The notes: generated by a model from the sequence alone, not told the origin. A stretch of DNA of 64,000 bases from Pseudoxanthomonas sp. (GCF_035999195.1 NZ_DASYGY010000007.1:62001-126000); one strand, 5' to 3'; shown: positions 50,612-60,222, numbered from the stretch's first letter. Numbers and translations are program-made.

Positions 50612-52180
50612 TCAATGTAACCGAGGCGAACGTGGTGGATGCGTCTTCTGGCTCGCCTTGAGCTTGGACGCATCGAGGGGTCCGAAGGCGGGCGCGAGGG
50701 CATCGGACTCTATGGGATAGCTCTTCAGCATCTGCCCGCTCCACTCCTCCACTGCTTCTACAGCGCTCACCAGCCGCTGTTCGCACGCGGCTTCGGCCTC
50801 GGGTGACCGGGCCTCCCTGGCGGCCTTTAGCGACGCCAAGCGCTGCTCAATGGCGGCCAATCTGCGTCCACGGCGTTTTGCCCAGTCCTTCTCCGTCCCG
50901 TCGGCAGGCTTCGGGTTGGATTCGACGAACTCTTCCAGAGAGCGCTCGGCCCTGTGGAGCAACTTCAGCGCGTGGCGCTCTGCGAGCTGCCGCCGCCCGC
51001 GTTCCGTAGCCCAACGCCGAAGCGTCTTGAGCCGCTTGACCAGCTCGCGCAGGTCGGTGCGCAGGCGCGAATGATCGGCAAAGGCAGCAAGGCGGCTGGC
51101 GTGGTCCTCGAGAAAACGACGGGTGTTCTTTAGCAGATCGATGACCACCGCCAATGCGTCATCGAGCCAGAGTTGGATCGCCTCACCGAATAGGTCCCGT
51201 GCCGAAGGACCTGGCGACCGAGGAGGCACCGCGATCTGTCCGACGGTCAGACCCGCGATCCCGTGGACTCCGCGCATCTGCCCGCCGCCGGGTAGCATCA
51301 GGTAGACACCCTGGCGGTTAGCTTTCTGGCGATCCTGGCGGGCCTGCTCCGGACCGTGCCCATCCGTCGATTCCATTGCCCTGCCCTCACGCTCAAACGC
51401 CTTGAGGAGCTTCTCGAACTCCTCATCGTTCTCGTCTTGGATTGCCGCATTGCGTGCGGCGCGCTCGGCGTCTTCGCCTCGCCGGGCCAAGGCCGATGCG
51501 TTCTTTCCGACGTGTTGCGTGGGCCGGCGGCTCAAGAGCGCAGCGGACACTACGTCGCCTCGGGCCATCGCGGCTGCGGCTTGGGCCTCAAGGCTTCGGT
51601 GATCCACTTGGGCGCCTACCTGCGCAGCAGAAAGGTGGGCATTGGTCACCCTGGCCACCATTTCCCGCACCCATTCGACCTCTGACTTCCCGGAGGGGCC
51701 ACCATCCAATTCGCGGGTCTTGTCTGCCAAGCCTTCGGCATCCAGGCGGCGCGTAGTGGAGAGGATGTGCAGATGCCAGTTCAAACCGTCTCTGGCATCA
51801 GGGGAATGGATACTCGCTTGGGCGGCGAACCGGTAGCGTTGCACCAGTGCTCGGGTGATCTCCGCGGCAAGGGCGGACCTTTGGCCGTCATTGAGTTCGT
51901 GCGGCAACGCCACCTCGAACTCCCTTGCCACTGTCGCATCCTTTCGGCGTTCTGCGTGTTCCGCAGCCGACCACAGCCGCGCCGGAACCATGGACCACTC
52001 GGGCGCGTCGTCAGGGACCACGCAGCGGGTCTCCACGACACCACCGCGCCGGCGGTAGTCGTGCCGCGAGCCTGTCTTCTCGTCAACGAGAAGCAGGCCG
52101 GCGCGGTAAGCGGCTGCGGCGACCGACGAATGGCCTTTGGCGCGGCTGAAGGTTTTAATGCGGGCGTGGTAGATCGCCAT
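50612..52180 (-). CDS. mobA: MobA/MobL-family relaxase (MOBQ)
   Basis: The 522-residue relaxase should nick the element's oriT and pilot the strand during conjugative mobilization by a helper plasmid or ICE. The N-terminal domain shows the family pattern: catalytic Tyr25 (SSVAAAAYRAGLLL), motif III-like ALPHELN, and the metal-binding His pair in LNWHLHILSTTR (136, 138). The C-terminal half is helical and coiled-coil-like, without a primase domain. AGGAG sits six bases before ATG. An IncQ-like oriT lies about 100 bases upstream. No coupling protein or mating-pair genes are in the window. Confidence 0.9.
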   Translation of the reverse strand: MAIYHARIKTFSRAKGHSSVAAAAYRAGLLLVDEKTGSRHDYRRRGGVVETRCVVPDDAPEWSMVPARLWSAAEHAERRKDATVAREFEVALPHELNDGQRSALAAEITRALVQRYRFAAQASIHSPDARDGLNWHLHILSTTRRLDAEGLADKTRELDGGPSGKSEVEWVREMVARVTNAHLSAAQVGAQVDHRSLEAQAAAAMARGDVVSAALLSRRPTQHVGKNASALARRGEDAERAARNAAIQDENDEEFEKLLKAFEREGRAMESTDGHGPEQARQDRQKANRQGVYLMLPGGGQMRGVHGIAGLTVGQIAVPPRSPGPSARDLFGEAIQLWLDDALAVVIDLLKNTRRFLEDHASRLAAFADHSRLRTDLRELVKRLKTLRRWATERGRRQLAERHALKLLHRAERSLEEFVESNPKPADGTEKDWAKRRGRRLAAIEQRLASLKAAREARSPEAEAACEQRLVSAVEAVEEWSGQMLKSYPIESDALAPAFGPLDASKLKASQKTHPPRSPRLH

Positions 52181-52278
52181 GGGGAGCTCCTGTTCGTGCT
52201 CCGCTCTTTATGCCTCGGCTTCTGATTTACGCAAGCCGGGAACGGCTTGGGGTTCCAGGGGCGAAGCCCTTGGCGCAC

Positions 52279-52310
52279 GCATTCCGTAGGAATGCCTAAG
52301 TGCGCTCTTG
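52279..52310. other. oriT: Putative IncQ-type origin of transfer (oriT)
   Basis: An inverted repeat GCATTCC-GTA-GGAATGC (52279-52295) is followed after one base by TAAGTGCG (52297-52304) and CTCT. IncQ plasmids such as RSF1010 have an inverted repeat followed by TAAGTGCGCCCT, where MobA nicks within this last sequence. The match in repeat, spacing and core, directly upstream of a MobA/MobL gene, supports the call. By analogy the nick would lie after 52304. Confidence 0.75.
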
Positions 52311-52441
52311 CCCCACCTGTTCCGGCTCCGCTTCTTCAGAAACAGAGAAGGTTGAATGTCCCGCAAAATTCCTGCCCTCTAAGAACTTGACACAGCCAAT
52401 CTGCCTGTTTCACTCAAACTAGATTAGAACTGGAGATCGGA

Positions 52442-52828
52442 ATGACAGCACCCAACCACTACCATGATCGAATCCAGCGAGCCACCCGGCAGCTTGCTCA
52501 GCTCCAGGTTCGGGAACTCTTGGCGAGCCAACGCCGCGACTCGAAAGCAAAAGCCAAGGCGAAGCGAGATGAAATTCGCCGACGAGCGCGCGTAGCGGAG
52601 CTCGTGTTCCTCTCGGGCACGGAAGCACTTGAAGACACCGAACTCCTAGGAGCACTTCTACTTCATCAGGAAAGGCGTAAGGATCCCGGCCAGATCCGAA
52701 GTGCGAAAGACGCCGGTATCGCACACATACGAACCAGGATCATGCAAGGCGATCAGCATCAGTTTTCACAGCTGAATCGATCTGGTTCCACGCAGTCAAC
52801 AACATCAACACCACAGTCACCCGCCTAG
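52442..52828 (+). CDS. Small mobilization accessory protein, TraD/MobC-like
   Basis: The 128-residue protein is basic and helical in its first half (RIQRATRQLAQLQVRELLA, KAKAKAKRDEIRRRARVAELV) and has a stretch TEALEDTELLGALLLHQERR. The latter resembles the LLGALL motif of TraD-family conjugal transfer proteins found beside MOBQ relaxases. The Ser/Thr/Gln-rich C-terminus is not conserved-looking. GGAG lies six bases before ATG. Its divergent placement across the oriT from mobA fits an accessory protein of the relaxosome. Confidence 0.6.
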   Translation: MTAPNHYHDRIQRATRQLAQLQVRELLASQRRDSKAKAKAKRDEIRRRARVAELVFLSGTEALEDTELLGALLLHQERRKDPGQIRSAKDAGIAHIRTRIMQGDQHQFSQLNRSGSTQSTTSTPQSPA

Positions 52829-52946
52829 GGAGCGGCCACCAAAGGCGGCAGGCGCTTGTGCTGGCAGTTCGCTATAGCTAGCCACTATGTAGTTTGTATG
52901 GCGCACAAAATTACACCTCGATTTGGGGACCTAGGAGCGCTTTATC

Positions 52947-53660
52947 GTGATGAAGAAGAGCGCACTTAGTAGCGCCCCCTTAGCCCCGAAATTCCGTGCC
53001 GTTCTCGAGAACTTGAAGAATGCGCCTCGGCGCATCACACTTCGCCGAACGCACCACCAAGCCCACTCTACAACAACCTCTGGAACTGTCGTGAGCCAGG
53101 AAACCACAGCAACGCCATCGGAATGGAAACTATTCTTCGATATCGGCGAGGAAATGGTTAAGAGGACAAAAATACCACTCCGACATCCCAGCTTTGTCAT
53201 CTTCTTCTCGTTAGCTGTTGTTGGACTTGGAGGCTTAGGTATTTGGCTCGAGCTCTATAGTGCGCTTGTTCCAGTGAACCATGCCGAGGACGCCAAAGGC
53301 GCACTTGAAGAGCTTTCAACCAACACTCTCAGAACGGCGTTCATAACATTCTTCCCAGCAGTTGCGGGGACCTCGGCGATGCAGCTGATATGGGCAGAAA
53401 GCTCGAAACACTTTCGTTCCGTCGCAGCTCTTTTGTTGTTTTGCTTTCTAGTAACGGCACTACTCATATTTCCCTCTCGCGTCTCAAATACTTGCGCGAT
53501 AAGTTTGGGCGTTTTGATGTCTCTGCTTTCACTTTGGGTGTGGTGGATCGCTAACGCAAAGCAAGAAGACTTGCTGGATAAAATTGATCTTGATGCGCCG
53601 GTAGGCGGGGGCAACCCTCGCGCACGACTCAACGGCGACACAACGGGTTGGAACACCTAG
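52947..53660 (+). CDS. Hypothetical membrane protein coupled to DGQHR protein
   Basis: The 237-residue protein has a basic cytosolic N-terminus and four predicted membrane segments (near FVIFFSLAVVGLGGLGIWLEL, FITFFPAVAGTSAMQLIW, AALLLFCFLVTALLIF and ISLGVLMSLLSLWVWWI). The start is GTG at 52947 or ATG at 52950. Its TAG is directly followed by the ATG of the DGQHR gene with no spacer, so the two are translationally linked. No family is recognised. Base composition is clearly more A+T-rich than the core. Confidence 0.8.
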   Translation: MMKKSALSSAPLAPKFRAVLENLKNAPRRITLRRTHHQAHSTTTSGTVVSQETTATPSEWKLFFDIGEEMVKRTKIPLRHPSFVIFFSLAVVGLGGLGIWLELYSALVPVNHAEDAKGALEELSTNTLRTAFITFFPAVAGTSAMQLIWAESSKHFRSVAALLLFCFLVTALLIFPSRVSNTCAISLGVLMSLLSLWVWWIANAKQEDLLDKIDLDAPVGGGNPRARLNGDTTGWNT

Positions 53661-54884
53661 ATGATTAAATATCCATACAGGACGCCCGCATTGCTAATAG
53701 AGCAACCGATGGGCTCATTTTATGCAGCAAGCCTTCCCGCCGAACTGCTATTGGATGTGTCTTTCAGCGACGCCCTTAGTGCGAGCTTCGATGAAGCCTC
53801 AGGGACCTACACTTTGGACGGAACTCAAAGGCTACCTCAACCTAAAAGACTTGAGCCCATAGCTGATTTTATTAATAGAGCAGACTCGGCTTTTCCTAAC
53901 TCAATAATATTGGCCGCTAATTATCGAAATGAAGACGGTCTTTTAGAGGAAGGTCCGGAGGGAGGCGACTCCGATCGCGGCGCCGATCGGCGCTGGACGA
54001 TTGATTCGCAGGCGGACCCAAGCGGCCAGGGCGAGATTCTGTATCTAACCATTCCGACGCCCGAGAAGTTGGCAGCCATTATTGATGGACAGCATCGACT
54101 TTTTGCGTTCACTAAGGCGCTTGCTGATCGACGTGGCATGAACCTACTTTGTTCTGTCTTCCTCGATCTGCCTAAGCCATACCAAGCGCAACTCTTTGCC
54201 ACCATAAACTCCACTCAAAAGCCAGTTGACAAGAGCCTCACCTTCGAACTTTTTGGATACAACATATCCGAGGAGACAAGTGACCGCTGGAGCCCCGACA
54301 AGCTTTCTGTTTTCCTAGCTAGAAAGTTGGCGACAGAGCAAGAATCTCCGTTGCGGGGCCGGATCATCATCGCCCCTAGGCGCGATAAAATGCTCGAATC
54401 GATCGTCGACAATAAGAAATGGAAAGTGTCCACAGCCGTAATTGTCGAAGGAATAATGAGACTATTCACCAGCAATCCTAAGAAAGATTCGAATTATCTG
54501 ATGACGACTGACGGCCACCAGAGAACCTCTCTTCGTGCTGCACGAAAGGATAGAACACCGCTCCGAGAGCTATACATTGAAGGAAACGATGCCGTCATAT
54601 ACGAGATCGTGAAGAACTATCTTGTTGCCTGTGAAGAAATATTCTGGTCAAAGGCTCCTTCTTCTTCATTCATAACACGAACGGTTGGAGTTCAAGCACT
54701 TTTTGATGTTCTACGAAACCATATAGGGGAGATCATCGCCAACAAGGATATTCGCACCGAGCGTTTCGCTAACTTCCTTCGACCGGCATCAACCATCGAT
54801 TTTTCCGCTCAAGATTTTCACAATGCTTCGGGTTCTGGCAGGACTGCTATCCGCAACGCGATAGAGGACGCAATTGCAGCCTAG
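53661..54884 (+). CDS. DGQHR-domain protein (DndB-like superfamily)
   Basis: The 407-residue protein carries the DGQHR signature at residues 142-146 (AAIIDGQHRLFAF). The usual companion regions are NLLCSVFLDLPKPYQAQLFATIN and STQKPVDKSLTFELFG. DGQHR proteins include DndB, the repressor of phosphorothioation operons, and DpdB-like proteins. This one is not a plain DndB, because its N-terminal half and length differ. Its position near dndC and dndD makes a role in the DNA-modification system plausible, as regulator or sensor (inference). It is notably A+T-rich, a sign of transfer. It starts immediately at the stop of the membrane protein gene. Confidence 0.8.
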   Translation: MIKYPYRTPALLIEQPMGSFYAASLPAELLLDVSFSDALSASFDEASGTYTLDGTQRLPQPKRLEPIADFINRADSAFPNSIILAANYRNEDGLLEEGPEGGDSDRGADRRWTIDSQADPSGQGEILYLTIPTPEKLAAIIDGQHRLFAFTKALADRRGMNLLCSVFLDLPKPYQAQLFATINSTQKPVDKSLTFELFGYNISEETSDRWSPDKLSVFLARKLATEQESPLRGRIIIAPRRDKMLESIVDNKKWKVSTAVIVEGIMRLFTSNPKKDSNYLMTTDGHQRTSLRAARKDRTPLRELYIEGNDAVIYEIVKNYLVACEEIFWSKAPSSSFITRTVGVQALFDVLRNHIGEIIANKDIRTERFANFLRPASTIDFSAQDFHNASGSGRTAIRNAIEDAIAA

Positions 54885-55160
54885 TAGCAGTTGTGGCATT
54901 CAGCTTCTGTTAAGCTATTGTTAACATTTGACTGAGTTGTGGTGGGTTGTTTGTTAGCTACGAGCGATTAAACAGTACACAAATGACTCCACGGACCGGC
55001 ATGCGCCTTTCACCTTAACGTATTGAATCGCAACAGATCCAACTCTGACTAAACCACGGAATTTTTCGCCACCTCAATCGCATAACTTCCGACAGATTGG
55101 CAACGCCTAAGGTCATTAACGAAGTCGCGGTTTTTCATTGACGAATCCGGCTGGCGTTTT

Positions 55161-56588
55161 ATGACTACTTCCATTGGAACAATGGAAGCAGCAGCGATGG
55201 CAGACCCCACTTCGAAGGCTCTCGAGCACTACCTCACCCAGCCAGGCGACACATTGCGGATGCTCAACGTCCGCATCGGAAGCTTTCGTGTCGAGGAGCT
55301 GGTCATCACTGGACGAGAAGCTGCCATCCACGCCCAGGAGATCCTCAACGCTGCCCACGAAAGAGCCCGACGCTCGCGAGTGACCAAGAACGGCACCCGC
55401 TATCCCGAACCCCTCCCGGTCGGAACTCCTGCCCGCTTGCTCTCCATCGAGGTTTCCGACTACCTGCAGGACCGTCAAAACCGCGGCTTGGCACAGGACA
55501 CTGTGGAAGCCACGGCTCGCTCACTCTCCCTGCTGCGGATGGCATGCGGAGACATCCCCGTCTCCCGGATCGACCACGCCCACATCTATCGCCTGTGGGA
55601 CTTGATGCGGTGGTCTCCACCCTTGTTGCTGTCAGACCCGCTGTATCGCAACTTCACTTTTGAGCAAGCAGTGGCTCGAGGCAAGGAACTGTGCGTGGAG
55701 CCGCCCGCCCCTGCCACGTTCGAGAAGCACCGGCGCTTCTTGTCCACCTTCTTCAAGAGGCTGGCCAAGACGAAAGCCATTCCGGCGTCCCCCATGGATG
55801 CATTTGATGAGATCAAGAAGGACCTGGTGACTGACCCCAACAAGCCTGAGCGCTTGTTCGACGAGGCCGATCTCCAACGCATTTTTGCGCCTGAAACTTA
55901 CATTCCATGGGCGAAGAAGTATCCACACCGTTGGTGGTTGCCGATGATCGGGCTCTATACCGGCGTCCGAATCAACGAAGCCGCGCAACTGAAGCTGACG
56001 GACGTTATCCAGGAAAGTGGCGTCTGGTGTATTCGTATCCAGAAGACCGTTGATCCGGACTTGGCCCACAGGAACCGGGGGCGCAGCCGACAAAGCGTGA
56101 AAGGAAAGGCGGCCATCCGAACGCTGCCCATCCCTCAACCCCTGCTGGATGCCGGCTTTCTCGACTTCTTGGCAGACATACGCCAGTGCGGCCACCCGCG
56201 CCTCTTCCCCCACCTCTCGGCCGGCATCAACAAGAAGACTGGCGAAACCAACGCCCGATACAGCCAGGCTGCGCTGAACCAATTCAGCGCTTACATGAAA
56301 GCATTAGGATTTCCGAAAGGCGTTGGCTTCCATGCTTTCCGCCACACCATTGCCACTGAGTTGCACCATCAGGGCGTGTCCGACGAAGACATCGCCCTGG
56401 TCACAGGCCATTCGCTCAGCAAAAGGGTGCCCGTCTTGCACGAGGCCTATTTCCACAAAAAGCCTGCATTGGCGCGAACAAAGCAGATCAAAGTCCTGGC
56501 CGCCTATCGACCGCCGATAGACCTGCCGGCCTATCGACGTGGACAGTTCGCCAATGAACTAAGCGATCCGAGCAAGTTCTATCCTTGA
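55161..56588 (+). CDS. Second tyrosine recombinase (phage-integrase family)
   Basis: The 475-residue recombinase has a core-binding domain and a catalytic domain with Arg270 (GLYTGVRINEA), His391 and Arg394 (HAFRHT), His417 (VTGHS) and Tyr430 (HEAYFHK). All catalytic residues are present. It lacks the DUF6538-type N-terminus of the first integrase, so its N-terminal part is either different or shortened. ATG at 55161 is the start. The gene lies between the DGQHR pair and the dnd operon and is convergent with the latter (22 bases apart). This suggests nested or composite integration history. Confidence 0.9.
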   Translation: MTTSIGTMEAAAMADPTSKALEHYLTQPGDTLRMLNVRIGSFRVEELVITGREAAIHAQEILNAAHERARRSRVTKNGTRYPEPLPVGTPARLLSIEVSDYLQDRQNRGLAQDTVEATARSLSLLRMACGDIPVSRIDHAHIYRLWDLMRWSPPLLLSDPLYRNFTFEQAVARGKELCVEPPAPATFEKHRRFLSTFFKRLAKTKAIPASPMDAFDEIKKDLVTDPNKPERLFDEADLQRIFAPETYIPWAKKYPHRWWLPMIGLYTGVRINEAAQLKLTDVIQESGVWCIRIQKTVDPDLAHRNRGRSRQSVKGKAAIRTLPIPQPLLDAGFLDFLADIRQCGHPRLFPHLSAGINKKTGETNARYSQAALNQFSAYMKALGFPKGVGFHAFRHTIATELHHQGVSDEDIALVTGHSLSKRVPVLHEAYFHKKPALARTKQIKVLAAYRPPIDLPAYRRGQFANELSDPSKFYP

Positions 56589-56609
56589 ATTAAAGATTCG
56601 AGGAACAAA

Positions 56610-58142
56610 TTACTTCCATGCAAGGACCTTACGCGATTTAGCATCACCACGAGCACGGACATAGGCCTCCCCCTTCTTCAGAGAAGTTAGAGATGCGCCT
56701 GGGCCCAGAATCCTCTTTACTGATGACTCTCGCGCATTAGTTCCGAAGCAAACCAAGAGCCCCATCTCCGACAGGAAATCATCGTCCTCTCCTTCGAAAT
56801 CGTCCGGCTTTTGGGAGATGAGCATCACCGCCCCGCCCTTCGACCTACCGAGGCGAATGAGATTCGAGAGGCCAGGTAGTCGCGCTTCCAGAGCTCGGTG
56901 CGCCTCATCGATCACGCACAACACTCGCAAAGAGCGATTTCCCTGCGCGTCAGTTTCCGAGTCCTGCTGTGAGTTGATGTAACGCTCAAGCGCATCAGTC
57001 AACAGCGCAACTACCGTGACACGCACGAGTTCGGGCACATTTGCAGGTAGCGAGATGATCCACGACCTAGAGAAGAACTCTTCGGGCTTCATAACTGGCT
57101 CAAAGAGTGGCAACCGGCAAAGATCGACCAGGGTCGAAATCGCGCCGTCTTCCTTTGCTCCGGCCGCAGCATAAGCGTTCTCCAGACACTCTTTAACGTC
57201 CTCCAGCGTGCAGGGATGGCGAGTCCGCAACGCCTCCTCCAGCGCATCATTCAGACGTCTACGCTGCTGATCTCCGAACTTGGTTTGCTTAAGGTTGCTT
57301 AGACTATCGCGCAAGCGCTGAGCGGTCGTGACCACACCATGTTTGCTTTTATCGGTTAGGGCAAAAACATCGAGCGGAATAGGAATACTGGGCGGAGAAA
57401 GCACTTCTGCCCCGAAAGCTCTATCCAGTGCATTGTGCCGGTCCGCCATGTCGCCTTTGAAATCGAAGGCTAGCAATGGAACGCCTGTTTGTTCAGCAAT
57501 CGACCGCAGGACAAACGCAGCCGTTCTAGTCTTGCCACTGCCGACCCCACCCATGAATGCACTATGCGGACTACCGCCTGGAGCGTTGAGAGTCCAAATC
57601 ACTTCCTCATCGGACGCCACGTCCTTTCCAACCTCTCCAAGGCGCACAGGGAGCGGCCCCTTGCTAATGACTGAGGTAGGGCCGATCGCATCACGCCGGC
57701 CCTGTCCCGATGCGACTTCGGGCAAAGCACTCTCAGCCAAGCGACGCCAGAACTCTGCTATATCTCCATTCGACGCATTCAGCTCTTCGGCCAGAAGTTT
57801 CATGCCTCTTGCCCAATGGCGCTGCACGCACCCTTGCAACTCCTTTATGGTTAACGCGTTCCCTGCGTGCTCGATAAGGAGGGACACCCAAGCAGCCAAG
57901 TCCGCGCCAGATCCAAAAAGGACATCACCCTTGATGGTCCGACCTGTCTCTCCCTCCGCCTTGGGGGGCATGTCTGGAATGGCGAGTGACCTTGCAATAG
58001 CAAGGCGCGCCGGAATGTTGAAAGAGCCAAACCCAAGTCGATCCTTCACTCGTTGAGAAAGCTCATCGGTTTCGGCGGTGGAGCGAAAAGCCGCCCCCGC
58101 CACTACCTCCAACGTCAGGTCGCTCATACTTTCAGTGCTCAT
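56610..58142 (-). CDS. DndE-like domain fused to HerA/FtsK-type ATPase
   Basis: The 510-residue protein joins two parts. Residues about 20-125 match DndE in pattern (FGSFNIPARLAIARSLAIPD; GRTIKGDVLFGSGADLAAWV; LQGCVQRHWARGMKLLAEEL). DndE binds nicked DNA in the phosphorothioation complex. Residues about 165-510 are a HerA/FtsK-like ATPase with Walker A GGVGSGKT (198-205) and Walker B LCVIDEAHRAL (near 412), and a late arginine region (FGTNARESSVKRILG). ATG at 58142 follows the dndD stop by one base, with AGGAAG upstream. The ATPase part may act in DNA translocation or restriction (inference). Confidence 0.8.
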   Translation of the reverse strand: MSTESMSDLTLEVVAGAAFRSTAETDELSQRVKDRLGFGSFNIPARLAIARSLAIPDMPPKAEGETGRTIKGDVLFGSGADLAAWVSLLIEHAGNALTIKELQGCVQRHWARGMKLLAEELNASNGDIAEFWRRLAESALPEVASGQGRRDAIGPTSVISKGPLPVRLGEVGKDVASDEEVIWTLNAPGGSPHSAFMGGVGSGKTRTAAFVLRSIAEQTGVPLLAFDFKGDMADRHNALDRAFGAEVLSPPSIPIPLDVFALTDKSKHGVVTTAQRLRDSLSNLKQTKFGDQQRRRLNDALEEALRTRHPCTLEDVKECLENAYAAAGAKEDGAISTLVDLCRLPLFEPVMKPEEFFSRSWIISLPANVPELVRVTVVALLTDALERYINSQQDSETDAQGNRSLRVLCVIDEAHRALEARLPGLSNLIRLGRSKGGAVMLISQKPDDFEGEDDDFLSEMGLLVCFGTNARESSVKRILGPGASLTSLKKGEAYVRARGDAKSRKVLAWK

Positions 58143-58143
58143 C

Positions 58144-60222
58144 TCAAACTTCCTGTCCGTCGAAGTAACCCTCTTCACACCAGCTTCGAGCAACGCCACC
58201 TTCAACCTTATTCCTAATGATGTAGAACTTCGCGACCTTATTTCGGATTGCAGCCAAGAATGCTCCGACGACTTCGGTGTCTGTTGAGATCAGAATGACC
58301 TGACCTCTCCGACCCGTGACGTGCTTGAGCACGTTCAAGCGATGATTTTCATCGAGCCGTCCCAGCGGAGTATCTATCACCAGGGGGAAGGCTCGCTCAG
58401 AAACCTCAGCGATAGCGGAAAACAGCGCTTGAGTGAAGATTTGCTTCTCGCCCGCGGACAGATCGTATTGGCGTAGATCGCGACCGTCTGGGGAGGCAAG
58501 CTCAACGTCGCCCTCTTCATTGATAGTCACATCGCGCAGATAGTCATTGCGATGAGCCATTGCCCGGATGCCACGCGTCATGGCCTCAGCAACCGCTTCT
58601 GACTGAAGCGGCCAAGCTTCATCCACTAGGTTACCCAGCATCTCAGCAACCTGCTCCGCGCGAGCAGCCAACTGAGCGGGGCGCTCTGACTGATCTAGAT
58701 GTCCGGTAAGTCGGCCCAACTCCCTACGCTTCTGCTCTAGATCGGCGCCGCGCGACTTGACAACATTGGTCAGCGTCCCGCGCTCCTCTCTCAACAAACC
58801 TACTTTGGTGTTGACCTCATTCAGCTGGTCTCGCTTCTCCTCAATCTGGGGAGTTGCACCTTCCGTAGAGCGGATAGCTACCGATATCTCTCGCAGCTTC
58901 GCCGAACTCTTCTCCATCGTCTCCAGCAACTCGACGATGCTAGAGGAGGAGATCGCCTTAGCCTCCTTCAAGCGATCAAGCACCCGTTGAAGCATGGGAC
59001 CGCGCGCATGAGGATGCCGGAATGAATCTGCTACATCCCCTGGCGGCGGGAACCAGAGTCGCTCCAACGCCTTTTCTACAGCGACACGCACGCCTCCAAT
59101 CTGTCTTTCAAGCAGCATGGGGTCGACGGTCGGCAGTAGCTCGTCCAAAAACTCTAATACGCTCGCGGTCCGACTGTCGCGCTGCGAAAGAGCAGCCTCC
59201 CACTGATCGAGACGAGACTCTTGATCGAGCCTGGCCTCCACTCGCGACAAGAGCACGCCGCCAGCCAGGGCTAGTGGCAGATCTGCTTGTGCCGCGACAG
59301 CGAGCTTGTCTTGCGCAGCCGAATATCGTTTCTCGTGATCGGCTTGTTCTCGCGTAAGCTCTTCAAGCTGAGCTCTCGTCCCAGCACCGTAGCCCAGCTC
59401 ACGTGTGAGGGCGTCACGGAGCGTTTCATTGTCTTTAAGGTCAGTCTCGATGGCTTGGAGCCGCTCATCGCAACGCGCGAGCTCCTCCTCCATCGCTGAA
59501 ACAGCCGCATCGAGGTCGGCAATCGCTTCGTTGCTAACGCCTTTCGGAACTTGACTTCGTTTCGTGGTGGCATAAACGCGCAGATCCTTCTGCAATTGCT
59601 TCAGCCAATTCAGACCGAGCAGCCCCTCGATGCCCTCTCGAACTTGCGAGCCCATGTCGCGCTCTGCGTAGACGGCGGCAGACTCACCATCGAAAAGAAA
59701 GAAGCCGGCCAACGAAGTCGGGATGAATGTCTTCGACAGCCAGTCTCTATACCAGCCATCTATGTCGTGCTCAGTTCGGCCAGGCCCGACAACACGGCGA
59801 CCCACGCCTTGGAAAATAGTCAGCTGTTCAGCAGAATCGCCCGACTTCAGCTTTCCATGATCGTTGAAATACCAGGTCCGCTCGATCCAGATGGGCTCAT
59901 CGGCATCATCAATGAACTTCAGACCAATGCGGCAAGAGTTTCGCCCATTGGCAAGAGCGTTTCCAAACAGCGCTCTCTCCATGAAGTCCTTAAAGGATTG
60001 CGCACGCCCTTGGTCGTCACTGGCCATTCCGGCGCGCAGGACCAAACGGAGACCATCACGCCCAAAAAGACCGAGCGCCAATGCCTCGAACAATGACGTC
60101 TTGCCGAATCCATTCCTACCGCCGATGACTACAACATTCTTAGTTTTTCCTGGCGCAGGAAACTCAAATGTGGCTGATTCAAAAGCCTTCCAATCCCGCA
60201 GTGAAATCGACTCAAGATGCAC
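58144..60222 (-). CDS. dndD: DNA phosphorothioation ATPase DndD
   Basis: The 692-residue SMC/Rad50-like ATPase has Walker A GGRNGFGKTS (34-43). A long coiled-coil centre follows, then the signature LSAGEKQIFTQAL and Walker B LVIDTPLGRLDENHR. In the Dnd complex it supplies ATPase activity for sulfur insertion into DNA. GTG at 60222 is preferred because AGGAGG precedes it by six bases. An ATG at 60240 would make the overlap with the small protein gene larger. The overlap with that gene is 11 bases. DndE-HerA follows. Confidence 0.9.
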   Translation of the reverse strand: MHLESISLRDWKAFESATFEFPAPGKTKNVVVIGGRNGFGKTSLFEALALGLFGRDGLRLVLRAGMASDDQGRAQSFKDFMERALFGNALANGRNSCRIGLKFIDDADEPIWIERTWYFNDHGKLKSGDSAEQLTIFQGVGRRVVGPGRTEHDIDGWYRDWLSKTFIPTSLAGFFLFDGESAAVYAERDMGSQVREGIEGLLGLNWLKQLQKDLRVYATTKRSQVPKGVSNEAIADLDAAVSAMEEELARCDERLQAIETDLKDNETLRDALTRELGYGAGTRAQLEELTREQADHEKRYSAAQDKLAVAAQADLPLALAGGVLLSRVEARLDQESRLDQWEAALSQRDSRTASVLEFLDELLPTVDPMLLERQIGGVRVAVEKALERLWFPPPGDVADSFRHPHARGPMLQRVLDRLKEAKAISSSSIVELLETMEKSSAKLREISVAIRSTEGATPQIEEKRDQLNEVNTKVGLLREERGTLTNVVKSRGADLEQKRRELGRLTGHLDQSERPAQLAARAEQVAEMLGNLVDEAWPLQSEAVAEAMTRGIRAMAHRNDYLRDVTINEEGDVELASPDGRDLRQYDLSAGEKQIFTQALFSAIAEVSERAFPLVIDTPLGRLDENHRLNVLKHVTGRRGQVILISTDTEVVGAFLAAIRNKVAKFYIIRNKVEGGVARSWCEEGYFDGQEV

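Noticed and set aside
53661..54884. Naming the DGQHR protein as DndB
   Set aside because: Only the DGQHR motif and the following region agree; the N-terminal half and gene placement differ, so the narrower name is not supported.
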